Shown: piece after piece, positions 4,235 to 12,627 of the stretch
Layout: the number at the start of each line of letters is the position of its first letter
Numbering within the stretch: the first letter of the stretch is position 1
DNA from: Clostridia bacterium
GTDB lineage: Bacteria; Bacillota; Clostridia; Christensenellales; Borkfalkiaceae
Direction: 5' to 3'
DNA: 14,660 nt
Assembly: GCA_017503885.1 (NCBI GenBank)
Contig: JAFVSF010000190.1
Location: 1 to 14,660 of the forward strand
Position numbers and translations under genes: made by a program
The notes under the pieces: model-generated
What the model saw: the letters and a program-made list of their open reading frames with translations, nothing else
Databases searched by the model: none
What the model was told of the DNA's origin: nothing

Positions 4235-6970
4235 TTATAATAAATATCCAATAAAATTAACAACAACTGGCATTAAGTAAATTGCCATAAACACGAAAGC
4301 ACCAAGAGCAAACACTGCATAGTTGCAAGCAAGATCTAACGTTTTAAATTCTTGCACTTGCTTATTAAATTTAACAAACGCAACTAGCGCTAAAACGCCC
4401 AATAAAAATACTACGATTGCAAAAGCTAAACCACTTGGAATAAATCCCATCGTTACGTTGTTTACCCCTTCTTGAAGTTCGATTGCCAAAAAGCCGTTTA
4501 AGGAAAACGTCTTTGCCTTTTTACCATTGATTTTAATTCTATATCCCTCGTCATAGGCAAAACTTGTAAATAAAGCGTCTCCACTTCTTGCAGTAACAGT
4601 GCCACTTAACTTGTCTTTTTTGACAGTAAAGTCACCTCCGTTAACCTCGTTTACGGCTTGAGACAATTTCTCAACGTCGACAGAGAAAACTCCAAACGAT
4701 TTTGCATACGTAGAGCCGTTTAAGGTTACTGTAACCGTTACAGTGGTATCTTTAAACGTTCCCAACTCTAAAACACCGTTATTGCTTTGTTTTGGATAGG
4801 TTGAATGCGAATACCTTTTATTTGCATCCTTTGCAACTATCGTAGAAACGTTTTCATAAGTATGTTCTTTTAAAGAGTTAGAATAAACGTCAAAGCAATC
4901 GAAATACAAAACCTTTGTTCCCGTAACTGGTATCTCGTAAATTACTTGCATTGACGTTGCGTTTTTAGCCTTTCGCAAGTCCGTTTTGGCTTTTGCATCA
5001 TCACGATTACTACAATCTACTAAACCAGAAAGTTTTGTGTATGCGTACTCTTCGTATATATCGCCTTTTCCCGTCAATCTCTTAAAAAGTTCGTTTTGAA
5101 TTTGCCACCTTTCAAGTTCTACGTTACCCTCGTTATTACCGTCTTTTGGAACAACAAAAGCCGTTGGAAATAAAAGGTCGTTTTTAGTTACGTAATAGTT
5201 ATCCGTTTTATAAACGCCGTTATTCTTACCAGAATGAACAACGTATTTGTGTCTAACAAGTGCGTCTGTAAATATAGTACCACCATTTGAACCAACCTCC
5301 ATCCAATAAGATGAATAGCCAAGTTCTTTCATGGTCATCATATAACTTTCTCTCGTTAGCGACGTGTAGTGCGAAAGGCTATTATACCCCATTGCACCTA
5401 CTAAATTAACTTCAAAGATTTTTCTACTTAACTTAAGCCTATAAAACTCGTCGTCTTCTATAAGCCCGTCTAAATCTATTGCTTTATTAAAGTTTACGTT
5501 CTCGTTTGAAGGTGCAACCATGTAAACGTTTGCCGAAAAACCAGCCTCTATACAACACGATAAAGCAATTATAACACAAAATGCACCTTTATAAAGCACT
5601 TTATATTTAAGAGCAAAAAATATTGTCGTAATTAGCACCAATGCTATGGCATAATAACTAAACAGCGAATTAAATGAATCGCTATTTCCCCAAAGAGATT
5701 TTGAGTATTTTGTTATTACGTCTTTGTTTTTTACAAAATATTCGTTTGAATACCAACCGAATATAAACACCAAGAAAATTGCAAGAGCCGAAACGCCAAC
5801 TTTTACCCATTGGTTTACTTTATCGTTTTCTTTGCTTTCACAAACTTTCGTAATACCTCTTGCACATACGGTAATTGCTACGGCAATAGTTGTAAAGCCA
5901 TATCTAGTTGGGAAACTCATATAATTGTAAGTTTGCCAAGCCTTTGCGATAGGTTCTACCATTATTGGAATAAAAGTCAAAAGCAATAAAATCTCGTATT
6001 TGTCAAATTTTTTATTTCGTACTGCTTGAATAATGAAAGGTAAAAACGGCAACATACAGAAAAACGTTGGATAAGATGTGTCCACTCTTGGTATAAAGTT
6101 GCTGTTTTTTAAGGTGTCGAAGATATTTGACACTCTCATTGATTTGGTGTATTGAATAAACGCTGGGATTATAATTAAAGCACTTAACAGTGCACTAATT
6201 ATTGAACTTAATATAAAATTCTTTGCAAAAGTGTCGCTTTTATCTTTTTTCAAAATAACGTGTGAACATGCGTACAAACAAACGAAAACGACTACTATCC
6301 AACTTAAATAGAAATGGAAAAGAAGGCATGCAAACAAACTTAAAATATAAACTATTGGAGATTTGCCTTCAGTTAAATTTTTTAAACCATATAAAAGCAG
6401 TGGAAAAACGTAGAGTGTGTCAAGCCAAGATAATATTTGGTAATACATCATTGCCCAGCCTGAAAAACCATACAAAATACCAAGTGAGATACTTACAATA
6501 GGGTTTATTCCCTCTACTTCTTTTTTAAGCCAATACGCCATAGTTGCAGATGCAAGTGAAAGTTTTAACGCAACCATCAAGTTTACTGCAAGTGAAATTT
6601 GAGACTTGTCAAAAAAAGCAATTATGTAAGTGAACGGACTTGAAAGATTGAAAAAATATACGCCGAAGAAATTCATTCCTCCTGCATTTTCCATTGATAG
6701 CCACAAACTACTTTTACCACTTAAAACGTCTTTAAAATCGCAAAGAAGAGGTATGGTCTGCTGTGTCATATCACACCAAGATACCGTCAAATTTCCGTAT
6801 GGAAATATCTTATTAAGTTTAAAAATAATAGCAAATAAAATCAATGAAAACAAAAACGCAAAAATGGGATACACTTTGTTAATAATAGGCAAACATTTTT
6901 CGCTAAACCATTTTTTTGCTTTAATTAAATTTTCTTCAAATTTGCTTTTCGTATTTTTAGAAACACTCAT
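4235..6970 (-). CDS. YfhO-family polytopic membrane protein
   Basis: A 911-residue protein. A first membrane helix at about 33-51 is followed by an outside loop with Asp67 in WCDMTQQTIPLL, then GKSSLW, ENAGGMNFFG and LSSPFTYII (residues 86-117). This order is typical of YfhO (PF09586), whose members resemble GT-C glycosyltransferases. Many further helices follow to about residue 480, then a beta-rich outside domain (about 490-835), and two final helices (about 840-862 and 880-908). Known members in Bacillus and Listeria help glycosylate lipoteichoic acid using lipid-linked sugars; the sugar here cannot be inferred. It starts 3 nt after the smpB stop with only a weak GGGT ahead of ATG, suggesting translational coupling to smpB. 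It is followed by the phosphatase, so the pair probably forms one envelope-related insert. Confidence 0.88.
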   Translation of the reverse strand: MSVSKNTKSKFEENLIKAKKWFSEKCLPIINKVYPIFAFLFSLILFAIIFKLNKIFPYGNLTVSWCDMTQQTIPLLCDFKDVLSGKSSLWLSMENAGGMNFFGVYFFNLSSPFTYIIAFFDKSQISLAVNLMVALKLSLASATMAYWLKKEVEGINPIVSISLGILYGFSGWAMMYYQILSWLDTLYVFPLLLYGLKNLTEGKSPIVYILSLFACLLFHFYLSWIVVVFVCLYACSHVILKKDKSDTFAKNFILSSIISALLSALIIIPAFIQYTKSMRVSNIFDTLKNSNFIPRVDTSYPTFFCMLPFLPFIIQAVRNKKFDKYEILLLLTFIPIMVEPIAKAWQTYNYMSFPTRYGFTTIAVAITVCARGITKVCESKENDKVNQWVKVGVSALAIFLVFIFGWYSNEYFVKNKDVITKYSKSLWGNSDSFNSLFSYYAIALVLITTIFFALKYKVLYKGAFCVIIALSCCIEAGFSANVYMVAPSNENVNFNKAIDLDGLIEDDEFYRLKLSRKIFEVNLVGAMGYNSLSHYTSLTRESYMMTMKELGYSSYWMEVGSNGGTIFTDALVRHKYVVHSGKNNGVYKTDNYYVTKNDLLFPTAFVVPKDGNNEGNVELERWQIQNELFKRLTGKGDIYEEYAYTKLSGLVDCSNRDDAKAKTDLRKAKNATSMQVIYEIPVTGTKVLYFDCFDVYSNSLKEHTYENVSTIVAKDANKRYSHSTYPKQSNNGVLELGTFKDTTVTVTVTLNGSTYAKSFGVFSVDVEKLSQAVNEVNGGDFTVKKDKLSGTVTARSGDALFTSFAYDEGYRIKINGKKAKTFSLNGFLAIELQEGVNNVTMGFIPSGLAFAIVVFLLGVLALVAFVKFNKQVQEFKTLDLACNYAVFALGAFVFMAIYLMPVVVNFIGYLL

Positions 6971-6973
6971 ATT

Positions 6974-7423
6974 TTACCCAAAATTCTTTATATCTCGCTC
7001 TAAAGAGCGTTTTAAATCTCTTTCCTTTAAAGACTGCTTTTTATCATACGTATGTTTACCCTTACAAAGCCCTACCTCCATTTTGATAAGTGAGCCTTTA
7101 AAATATAATTTTAAGGGAACTAAAGTATAACCTTTTTCATTTACCTTGCCTATAAGTCTGTTAATCTCACTTTTATGGAGGAGAAGTCTCCTCTCTCTAC
7201 GACTGTCTTTAACATTATACGCACCTGCTTTATCGTAAACTGCAACGTGCATACCTTTAACCAATAATTCGGCATTATAAATCGAGCAGTACGCATCTTT
7301 TAAATTGACGTTACCTGCCCTTATTGACTTTACTTCGCCACCATCAAGTTGAATGCCAGCCTCATAACTGTCTTCTATAAAGTATTCAAATTTTGCCTCT
7401 CTATTTTCGGTTATAACTTTCAT
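6974..7423 (-). CDS. smpB: SsrA-binding protein SmpB
   Basis: A 149-residue protein of normal length. Diagnostic blocks: FIEDSYEAGIQLDGGEVKSIR near residue 15-35, ERRLLLHKSEI at about 77-87, TLVPLKLYFKG at 100-110, and the basic tail KGKHTYDKKQ at 121-130, which becomes helical in the mRNA channel. It binds tmRNA (ssrA, 4 kb downstream on the same strand) and carries it to stalled ribosomes. The region usually rich in His/Pro before the LLLHK block reads AGAYNVKDSRRE, a mild divergence. There is no Shine-Dalgarno: a TTGAAA-17-TATAAT promoter ends 6 nt before ATG, so the mRNA should be leaderless unless transcribed through from rnr. Confidence 0.96.
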   Translation of the reverse strand: MKVITENREAKFEYFIEDSYEAGIQLDGGEVKSIRAGNVNLKDAYCSIYNAELLVKGMHVAVYDKAGAYNVKDSRRERRLLLHKSEINRLIGKVNEKGYTLVPLKLYFKGSLIKMEVGLCKGKHTYDKKQSLKERDLKRSLERDIKNFG

Positions 7424-7429
7424 AACAAC

Positions 7430-7458
7430 ATTATACTGTATTCTCTATTTTTTTTCAA
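7430..7458 (-). promoter_or_regulatory. Promoter of smpB placed for a leaderless mRNA
   Basis: Minus-strand TTGAAA (7453-7458) and TATAAT (7430-7435), spacer exactly 17 nt. Only six bases (GTTGTT) separate the -10 from the ATG at 7421-7423, so initiation at the usual distance would begin at or next to the A of the start codon. The -35 lies just past the rnr stop codon. Confidence 0.75.
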
Positions 7459-7463
7459 GGATT

Positions 7464-9572
7464 TTATTTAACTTTATATTTATATAATATTATAAATTCT
7501 GTACGCCTAGAAGAAAGATCAACACCCATAACGCCTATTCTAACTTTTTCACCAAGTTTAAAAGTGTGTTTAGGGGAAGACAGCGTAAACGTGTTTTTGT
7601 CAAACGTATAATTGGCTCTTGGCAAACACTCAATAGGGGTAAAGCCTTCCACTGTGTTTTCTAACTCACAAAAAACACCAAAGGAAGTCACACCACTAAT
7701 TACTGCATCAAACTCTTGACCTATAAAGTCTTCCATATATTTTGCCTTATATAGATCGTCAACTGCTCTTTCAACCTCGTCTGCCTTTTTCTCTTTTTCA
7801 GATGTTTGAGTGGCTGAATTGTATATAAAGTCGCCGTATAAGTCGTTTATCGCACCAATTTCTCCGTCTAAAGCATATTTTATAACCCTGTGAACAATAA
7901 GGTCTGGGTATCTTCTAATAGGTGAGGTAAAGTGGCAATAACAATTACTTGAAAGCCCAAAGTGACCTAAATTTTCAGGATAATAACTTGCTTTTTGCAT
8001 AGAACGAAGCATAACTTTGTTTACTAGCGAATAATACGGTTTACCCTTAATTCTATCTAACACTGATGAAAAATCGCTAGGGCGAACGCTCTCTGCTCGC
8101 CATCTAACGTTTATACCTAAAACCTTTAAAAATTCAATAAACGTCGTTGCCTTTTCAACGCTTGGCTTTTCGTGAGTTCTATATAATATAGGCAACTCTT
8201 GATAAAAAGCAAATTCTGCAACGCATTCGTTTGCAAGCACCATAAATTCTTCAATTATTTTATACGCTCTTTTTGCCTCACGTTGCCCTATTTCAATTTG
8301 TCCGTTTTGATAAGTTATATGTGCCTCTTTAACGTCTAAATCAATACTACCTCTTTCATCTCTTTTTTTAGTTAAGATTGACTGAAGGTCTGCCATGCGT
8401 AGAAGCATTGGTTTTTCTCTAGCAAATTTTGTAGAAAGTTCTTCATCTCCATTTATTATCGCCTCAACTTGATTATACGTCATACGGCGTTTTGACTTTA
8501 TTGCAGACTTTACAATTTGTCTATCAACAACTTCTCCACTTTTATCTATTTCCATTATGCAAGAAAGAGTAAGCCTTGTCACTCCTTCATTTAAAGAACA
8601 TATACCATTGGAAAGTTCACGTGGGAGCATTGGCAAAACTCTGTCTGGAAAATAAACGCTAGTCGAACGATTAAACGCCTCTTCATCTAAAGCCGTTCCT
8701 CGTCTTACGTATTCAGAAACGTCTGCAATGTGAACGCCCAATCGGTAATTCCCATTATCTAAAAGTTCAACCTCTACTGCATCGTCAAAGTCCCTAGAAT
8801 CTTCGCCATCGATTGTAATAATAAGCCTATCAGTTAAATTAAGCCTGCCTATAAGTTGATTATCAGCAACTTCTTGTGGAATTTTAGCAACTTCTAATAG
8901 TACCTTTTTATTAAAACCTTCTTCAAAGCCACTGCCTTTGATTATAGAATTTTCTTCTGCAAAAAGTTCATAGCGTTTACCTAAAACTTCTACAACTTCG
9001 CCATCTGGGCTATAGCCCTTAAAATACCCAGCGATTTTGACTAATACCTTATCGCCAGTCCTTGCCCCCTTTTCTTTGCCCTTATCTATATAAACGTCTT
9101 CAAAAAAGTTTTTATCATCTGGGCGAACAACGTATCTACCTCGGTCAACAAAAAACGTTCCACTCAATTTGGTTACGCCACGATTTAAAATGCGTACGAC
9201 TTCAGCCTCGTCATTGCTACCTTTTAAAGATTTTTCAACCTTTCTCGCCAAAACAAGATCTTGATGCAACGCGCCGTTTAGATTGCGATTTGGTATAAAA
9301 TAATCGCTACCACCACTTTCTGGCACTAGAAAAGCAAAGCCTTTTTCGTTACCACGCAAAACGCCTTTTATTAAATCGGCCTGCTTAGTAGCAATAAAAA
9401 ATCCATCTAAAAATACTATCTCGCCATCATTTTCAAGTGCGTTTAAAATTTTTAGCACGGCTTTCTGCTCATACGGTTTTTTAGCCTCTAAAAGCGAGTA
9501 AACTTTTTTAAGAGAAACTTTTTTCCACTCGCCTGATATGAAATTTTCTTTAATTAGTGAGTATAAATCCAT
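7464..9572 (-). CDS. rnr: Ribonuclease R (RNase II/R family 3'-5' exoribonuclease)
   Basis: A 702-residue enzyme. Order: an N-terminal helix-turn-helix-like segment (about 1-65), cold-shock/OB RNA-binding domains (about 68-230, with RGNEKGFAFLVPE at 73-85), the RNB catalytic domain (about 245-590), and a C-terminal S1 domain (about 625-702). The active-site motif IDGEDSRDFDDAV carries Asp255, Asp261, Asp263 and Asp264, the Mg-binding acids of the family. HIADVSEYV, PMLPRELSNGICSLNEG and CHFTSPIRRYPDLIVHR are also intact. It degrades structured RNA from the 3' end and, in other bacteria, destroys the mRNAs released by trans-translation, which fits its place next to smpB. The Lys-rich tail seen in E. 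coli RNase R is missing, as in many Firmicutes. I see no Shine-Dalgarno before the ATG. Confidence 0.95.
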   Translation of the reverse strand: MDLYSLIKENFISGEWKKVSLKKVYSLLEAKKPYEQKAVLKILNALENDGEIVFLDGFFIATKQADLIKGVLRGNEKGFAFLVPESGGSDYFIPNRNLNGALHQDLVLARKVEKSLKGSNDEAEVVRILNRGVTKLSGTFFVDRGRYVVRPDDKNFFEDVYIDKGKEKGARTGDKVLVKIAGYFKGYSPDGEVVEVLGKRYELFAEENSIIKGSGFEEGFNKKVLLEVAKIPQEVADNQLIGRLNLTDRLIITIDGEDSRDFDDAVEVELLDNGNYRLGVHIADVSEYVRRGTALDEEAFNRSTSVYFPDRVLPMLPRELSNGICSLNEGVTRLTLSCIMEIDKSGEVVDRQIVKSAIKSKRRMTYNQVEAIINGDEELSTKFAREKPMLLRMADLQSILTKKRDERGSIDLDVKEAHITYQNGQIEIGQREAKRAYKIIEEFMVLANECVAEFAFYQELPILYRTHEKPSVEKATTFIEFLKVLGINVRWRAESVRPSDFSSVLDRIKGKPYYSLVNKVMLRSMQKASYYPENLGHFGLSSNCYCHFTSPIRRYPDLIVHRVIKYALDGEIGAINDLYGDFIYNSATQTSEKEKKADEVERAVDDLYKAKYMEDFIGQEFDAVISGVTSFGVFCELENTVEGFTPIECLPRANYTFDKNTFTLSSPKHTFKLGEKVRIGVMGVDLSSRRTEFIILYKYKVK

Positions 9573-9601
9573 ATATATTTCTATTTAATTTACAATGTAA
9601 T

Positions 9602-9607
9602 ATTATA
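9602..9607 (-). promoter_or_regulatory. Possible -10 box for rnr
   Basis: A perfect TATAAT on the minus strand 29 nt before the rnr ATG, in AT-rich DNA. No good -35 stands at 16-18 nt (the 17-nt position reads AGAATT), so this is tentative. Confidence 0.3.
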
Positions 9608-9743
9608 TTTTAGCCTTAACAAGCAATTCTTAAAATTTTTAGATACAAGCAAATCAAGGCACAAAGGTCTTTTGCCCTAGATAACCTTATTCGTAAAAGG
9701 CTTGAGTAAACGAATTATTGCATCGCATATTATCTTTTAAAAT

Positions 9744-9789
9744 AAAAACGCACTACTTTCACTTTGCCGTGAATATAGTGCGCGTTTTT
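9744..9789. terminator. Intrinsic terminator between secG and rnr
   Basis: ACGCACTA (9748-9755) pairs with TAGTGC-GCGT (9776-9785) with a 2-nt bulge, with a short CAC/GTG helix inside the loop. The stem is flanked by A runs on the left (9744-9748) and T runs on the right (9785-9789), so it works on both strands. It lies about 30 nt past the secG stop and separates the glycolysis/secG transcript from rnr. Confidence 0.78.
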
Positions 9790-9819
9790 CTTTTTACCCT
9801 TTTGGGAATATTGTATTTA

Positions 9820-10098
9820 TTATTTAACGTGGAATACCATTACGCAGAATAAAATCATAAACACAGCCATAACTGCTACTGCAACGACGGTAAGTTTACG
9901 AAGCTTACTTTCTAAAGTTTTACCTTTATTCTTGCTATAGAAGGTATCTTGTTGTCCACCAAGTGCACTAACACCACTTGAATTGCTTTGTTGAAGCATT
10001 ATTACAACAATAATAAATACTGCGCAAAGTGCAGATATAATAAGACTTGGAATGCAAACTAATGACATTAATTTCCAACCGTATAAAAGATTTAACAT
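9820..10098 (-). CDS. secG: Preprotein translocase subunit SecG
   Basis: A 92-residue protein with two membrane helices (about 13-34 and 69-89) joined by a cytoplasmic loop. The loop contains LQQSNSSGVSALGGQQDTFYSKNKGKTLE, the standard SecG loop with the LQQ, ALGG and KGKT.E elements. SecG is the small accessory subunit of SecYEG and aids SecA-driven export. It is slightly longer than the usual ~75 residues because of an N-terminal extension. The start at 10098 is supported by GGAG 8 nt upstream, whereas Met11 has no such site. It follows gpmI by 104 nt, a common Firmicutes order, with a possible promoter of its own. Confidence 0.93.
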   Translation of the reverse strand: MLNLLYGWKLMSLVCIPSLIISALCAVFIIVVIMLQQSNSSGVSALGGQQDTFYSKNKGKTLESKLRKLTVVAVAVMAVFMILFCVMVFHVK

Positions 10099-10138
10099 AA
10101 GTATATCTCCAATTTATTTTTATAATCAAGCAATAGAT

Positions 10139-10167
10139 ATTTTAACATAAACTTTTAAGTTTAGCAA
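10139..10167 (-). promoter_or_regulatory. Possible promoter of secG
   Basis: Minus-strand TTGCTA (10162-10167) and TAAAAT (10139-10144), spacer 17 nt, 40 nt upstream of the secG ATG. The -10 matches five of six and the -35 four of six. No terminator separates gpmI from secG, so read-through is also likely. Confidence 0.45.
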
Positions 10168-10202
10168 GTGTTTTTATATGCTTTTCAACTTAAATTTTGC
10201 TT

Positions 10203-11744
10203 TTATTTGATTATTAACGACTTACCAGTCATTTCAACAGGTTGTTTTTCACCCATAACCTCTAAAAGTGTAGGTGCTACGTCTGCAAGAACACCGCCGT
10301 CACGAAGTTTAACAGACTTAAACTCTTCACTAACCAAGATGAAAGGTACGATATTAGTTGTATGTGCAGTAAATGGTGATCCGTCTACGTCTACCATTTT
10401 ATCTGCATTTCCGTGGTCTGCCGTTATAATGCAACTACCACCCTTTGCAAGAACTGCGTCGGTAATTTTACCAATGCAAGTTTCAACCGTTTTAACTGCT
10501 ATAACTGCTGCATCGATTACACCAGTATGTCCTACCATATCGCAGTTTGCATAGTTTAAGATAATAACGTCGAATTTATCACTTGCAATTTCTTCTAAAA
10601 CCTTTTCTGTTACTTCTAAAGCACTCATTTCTGGCTTTAAGTCGTAGGTTGCAACCTTTGGAGATGGAATTAAATCTCTAAATTCGTTCTTTTCTGGGGC
10701 TTCTACACCACCGTTAAAGAAGAACGTTACGTGAGCGTACTTTTCAGTTTCGGCAATACGAAGTTGAGTGTAACCCTTATCAGATAAGAATTTACCTAAA
10801 GTATTGTTCATTTCTTGCTTGCCAAAAGCAATTTTAGCGTTTTTGAAAGTTTCGTCATATTTGGTAAAACCGATGTAGTTAAGACCTAAATAGCCAGTTT
10901 TTCTCTCAAAACCGTCAAAACTCTCTTCTGTAAACGCTCTAGTGATTTCTCTTGCTCTGTCAGGACGGAAGTTGAAGAAAATAACTGAATCGCCTTTTTC
11001 GATAAGACCTACTGCCTTGCCGTTTTCTATAACGTTGGTAGGAAGAATAAACTCGTCGGTTTCGCCTTTTGCATAACTTTGTTCAATGGCCTCAACCCCA
11101 CTATTTGCAGTTACACCGTTACCGATAGTTAATGAGTCGTATGCCTTTTCAACTCTTTCCCAACGGTTGTCTCTATCCATTACGTAATATCTACCACCAA
11201 CGGTAGCAATCTTACCACAACCGATTTCTTGAATTTTTAATTCAAGTTCTTTAACGAAATCTATACCACTAGATGGTGGAACGTCACGTCCGTCCATAAA
11301 GCAGTGAACGAAAACTTCGCTAAGACCTCTCTTTTTAGCCATTTCCAGTAGTGCATAAAGATGAGTATTATGAGAGTGTACGCCACCAGAAGATAAAAGA
11401 CCGTAAAGGTGAAGTTTTTTGCCGTTTGCTTTTGCACTATCCATAGCCTCGATAAGACCTGCGTTTTCAAAGAAATCGCCGTCTTCGATAGCCTTAGTTA
11501 TTCTAGTTAAATCTTGGTAAACTATTCTACCTGCACCCATATTGAGGTGACCTACTTCGCTGTTACCCATTTGGCCGTCAGGAAGACCTACTGAAAGTCC
11601 ACTTGCACCGATAGTTGTTGATGGGTATTTAGCCATAAGTGAATTGATAACGCCAACGTTTGCAATTTCGATTGCATTGCCTTTATCTTTTTCGCCAAAA
11701 GCGTAACCGTCCATAATAAAAAGACATACTGGTCTAGTTTTCAT
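10203..11744 (-). CDS. gpmI: 2,3-bisphosphoglycerate-independent phosphoglycerate mutase
   Basis: A 513-residue enzyme that interconverts 3- and 2-phosphoglycerate in glycolysis without a bisphosphoglycerate cofactor; a cytosolic Mn-dependent alkaline-phosphatase-superfamily enzyme. Seen: metal ligand Asp12 in MDGYAFGE, catalytic Ser62 in GQMGNSEVGHLNMGAGR, HCFMDGRDVPPSSG, FNFRPDRAREITRAF, TADHGNADKM and TAHTTNIVPF. The length fits the family (about 510). I chose ATG at 11744 because AAAGGAG lies 5 nt upstream and the family starts there; an in-frame ATG at 11792 would add 16 residues that fall in a hairpin-forming leader. It follows tpiA by 75 nt, in the usual Firmicutes glycolytic order. 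Confidence 0.96.
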   Translation of the reverse strand: MKTRPVCLFIMDGYAFGEKDKGNAIEIANVGVINSLMAKYPSTTIGASGLSVGLPDGQMGNSEVGHLNMGAGRIVYQDLTRITKAIEDGDFFENAGLIEAMDSAKANGKKLHLYGLLSSGGVHSHNTHLYALLEMAKKRGLSEVFVHCFMDGRDVPPSSGIDFVKELELKIQEIGCGKIATVGGRYYVMDRDNRWERVEKAYDSLTIGNGVTANSGVEAIEQSYAKGETDEFILPTNVIENGKAVGLIEKGDSVIFFNFRPDRAREITRAFTEESFDGFERKTGYLGLNYIGFTKYDETFKNAKIAFGKQEMNNTLGKFLSDKGYTQLRIAETEKYAHVTFFFNGGVEAPEKNEFRDLIPSPKVATYDLKPEMSALEVTEKVLEEIASDKFDVIILNYANCDMVGHTGVIDAAVIAVKTVETCIGKITDAVLAKGGSCIITADHGNADKMVDVDGSPFTAHTTNIVPFILVSEEFKSVKLRDGGVLADVAPTLLEVMGEKQPVEMTGKSLIIK

Positions 11745-11763
11745 TTTTGCTCCTTTGGGAATT

Positions 11764-11804
11764 GCCCCTATTACGTATTTTAGGGGCGACAAAATCGCCC
11801 CCTA
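11764..11804 (-). promoter_or_regulatory. Two mutually exclusive hairpins in the tpiA-gpmI intercistronic leader
   Basis: The central segment 11781-11789 (TAGGGGCGA on the plus strand) can pair with GCCCCTA at 11764-11770 or with TCGCCCC at 11795-11801. Only one helix can form at a time. The element ends about 7 nt before the AAAGGAG of gpmI. It could tune gpmI translation or mRNA ends, or be a dispersed palindrome that landed here. Confidence 0.5.
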
Positions 11805-11819
11805 ATGTTTTAACTTAAA

Positions 11820-12572
11820 TTATTTGTTATAGTTTACGATAACTGAGAAATCTTGAGCCTTTAATGATGCACCACCGATAAGACCACCGTCGATTTCTTC
11901 TTCTGCCATAAGTTCTTTACAGTTTTTAACGTTCATTGAACCACCGTATTGAATTCTTGTCTTTTCAGCGATACTTCTGTGGAATTTCTTAGCAAGAAGG
12001 TGTCTAATATAGCCGATTGTGTTGTTAGCGTCGGTAGCAGTTGCAGTCTTGCCAGTACCGATAGCCCAAACTGGCTCGTAAGCGATAACGATTTTTTCAA
12101 AATCTTTAGCCTTAAAGCCTTTAAGACCTTCAACGATTTGTTTTTCAAGAACTTTTTCAGTAAGACCTGCTTCTCTTTCAGCCTCAGTTTCGCCTACGCA
12201 AACGATAGGTTTAATTTTAGCATTTAAAGCGGCTTGAGTTCTCTTGTTTACAGTTTCATCAGTTTCGCCAAAGTATTGTCTTCTTTCGCTATGACCGATA
12301 ATAACGTAATCAACTTTAAGTTCTTTAAGCATATTTGCAGATATTTCGCCAGTAAAAGCACCAGACTCTGCCCAGTGAACGTTTTCTGCACCGATTTTAA
12401 TGTTTGTGCCCTTTGCTGCCTTTTTAGCAGTTTGTAAGTTTGTGAAAGGAACGCAAAGAACTACGTCGCAATCAGCATCCTTTACAAGTGGAGCGAGTTC
12501 AGTAATCATAGCCTTTGTTTCAGCCATGGTTTTATTCATTTTCCAGTTACCTGCAATTATTGCTTTTCTCAT
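11820..12572 (-). CDS. tpiA: Triosephosphate isomerase
   Basis: A complete 250-residue TIM-barrel enzyme that interconverts dihydroxyacetone phosphate and glyceraldehyde 3-phosphate in the cytosol. Catalytic residues are all present: Lys11 in GNWKMN, His94 in IIGHSERR and Glu166 in AYEPVWAIGTG. The phosphate-binding YGGSMN and GGLIGGASLK loops are at the C terminus. AAGGAG lies 8 nt upstream of ATG and a TTGCAA-17-TAGAAT promoter precedes it, so it leads the tpiA-gpmI(-secG) operon. Its first 22 codons and its leader are repeated, almost unchanged, 1,145 nt away at the chimeric frame 13481-13717. Confidence 0.97.
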   Translation of the reverse strand: MRKAIIAGNWKMNKTMAETKAMITELAPLVKDADCDVVLCVPFTNLQTAKKAAKGTNIKIGAENVHWAESGAFTGEISANMLKELKVDYVIIGHSERRQYFGETDETVNKRTQAALNAKIKPIVCVGETEAEREAGLTEKVLEKQIVEGLKGFKAKDFEKIVIAYEPVWAIGTGKTATATDANNTIGYIRHLLAKKFHRSIAEKTRIQYGGSMNVKNCKELMAEEEIDGGLIGGASLKAQDFSVIVNYNK

Positions 12573-12586
12573 TATAAAATCTCCTT

Positions 12587-12605
12587 GAAATAATAAAATT
12601 ATTTC
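12587..12605 (-). promoter_or_regulatory. Perfect palindrome directly before the tpiA ribosome site
   Basis: GAAATAAT-AAA-ATTATTTC, an 8-bp stem with a 3-nt loop, ending right next to AAGGAG (12581-12586). It is also kept in the second copy at 13732-13750. Being all A/T but for one pair, it may be an operator or a weak 5' stabilising hairpin. Confidence 0.45.
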
Positions 12606-12627
12606 TTTTATATTTTTTCCATATATT

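Noticed and set aside
10168..10554. Plus-strand 128-codon frame antisense to gpmI (also 13901-14221 antisense to hppA)
   Set aside because: Both are shadows of strongly conserved minus-strand genes.
11745..11792. Longer gpmI start adding 16 residues
   Set aside because: The extension lies in the hairpin leader and lacks a ribosome site; the ATG at 11744 has AAAGGAG at 5 nt and matches the family's N terminus.
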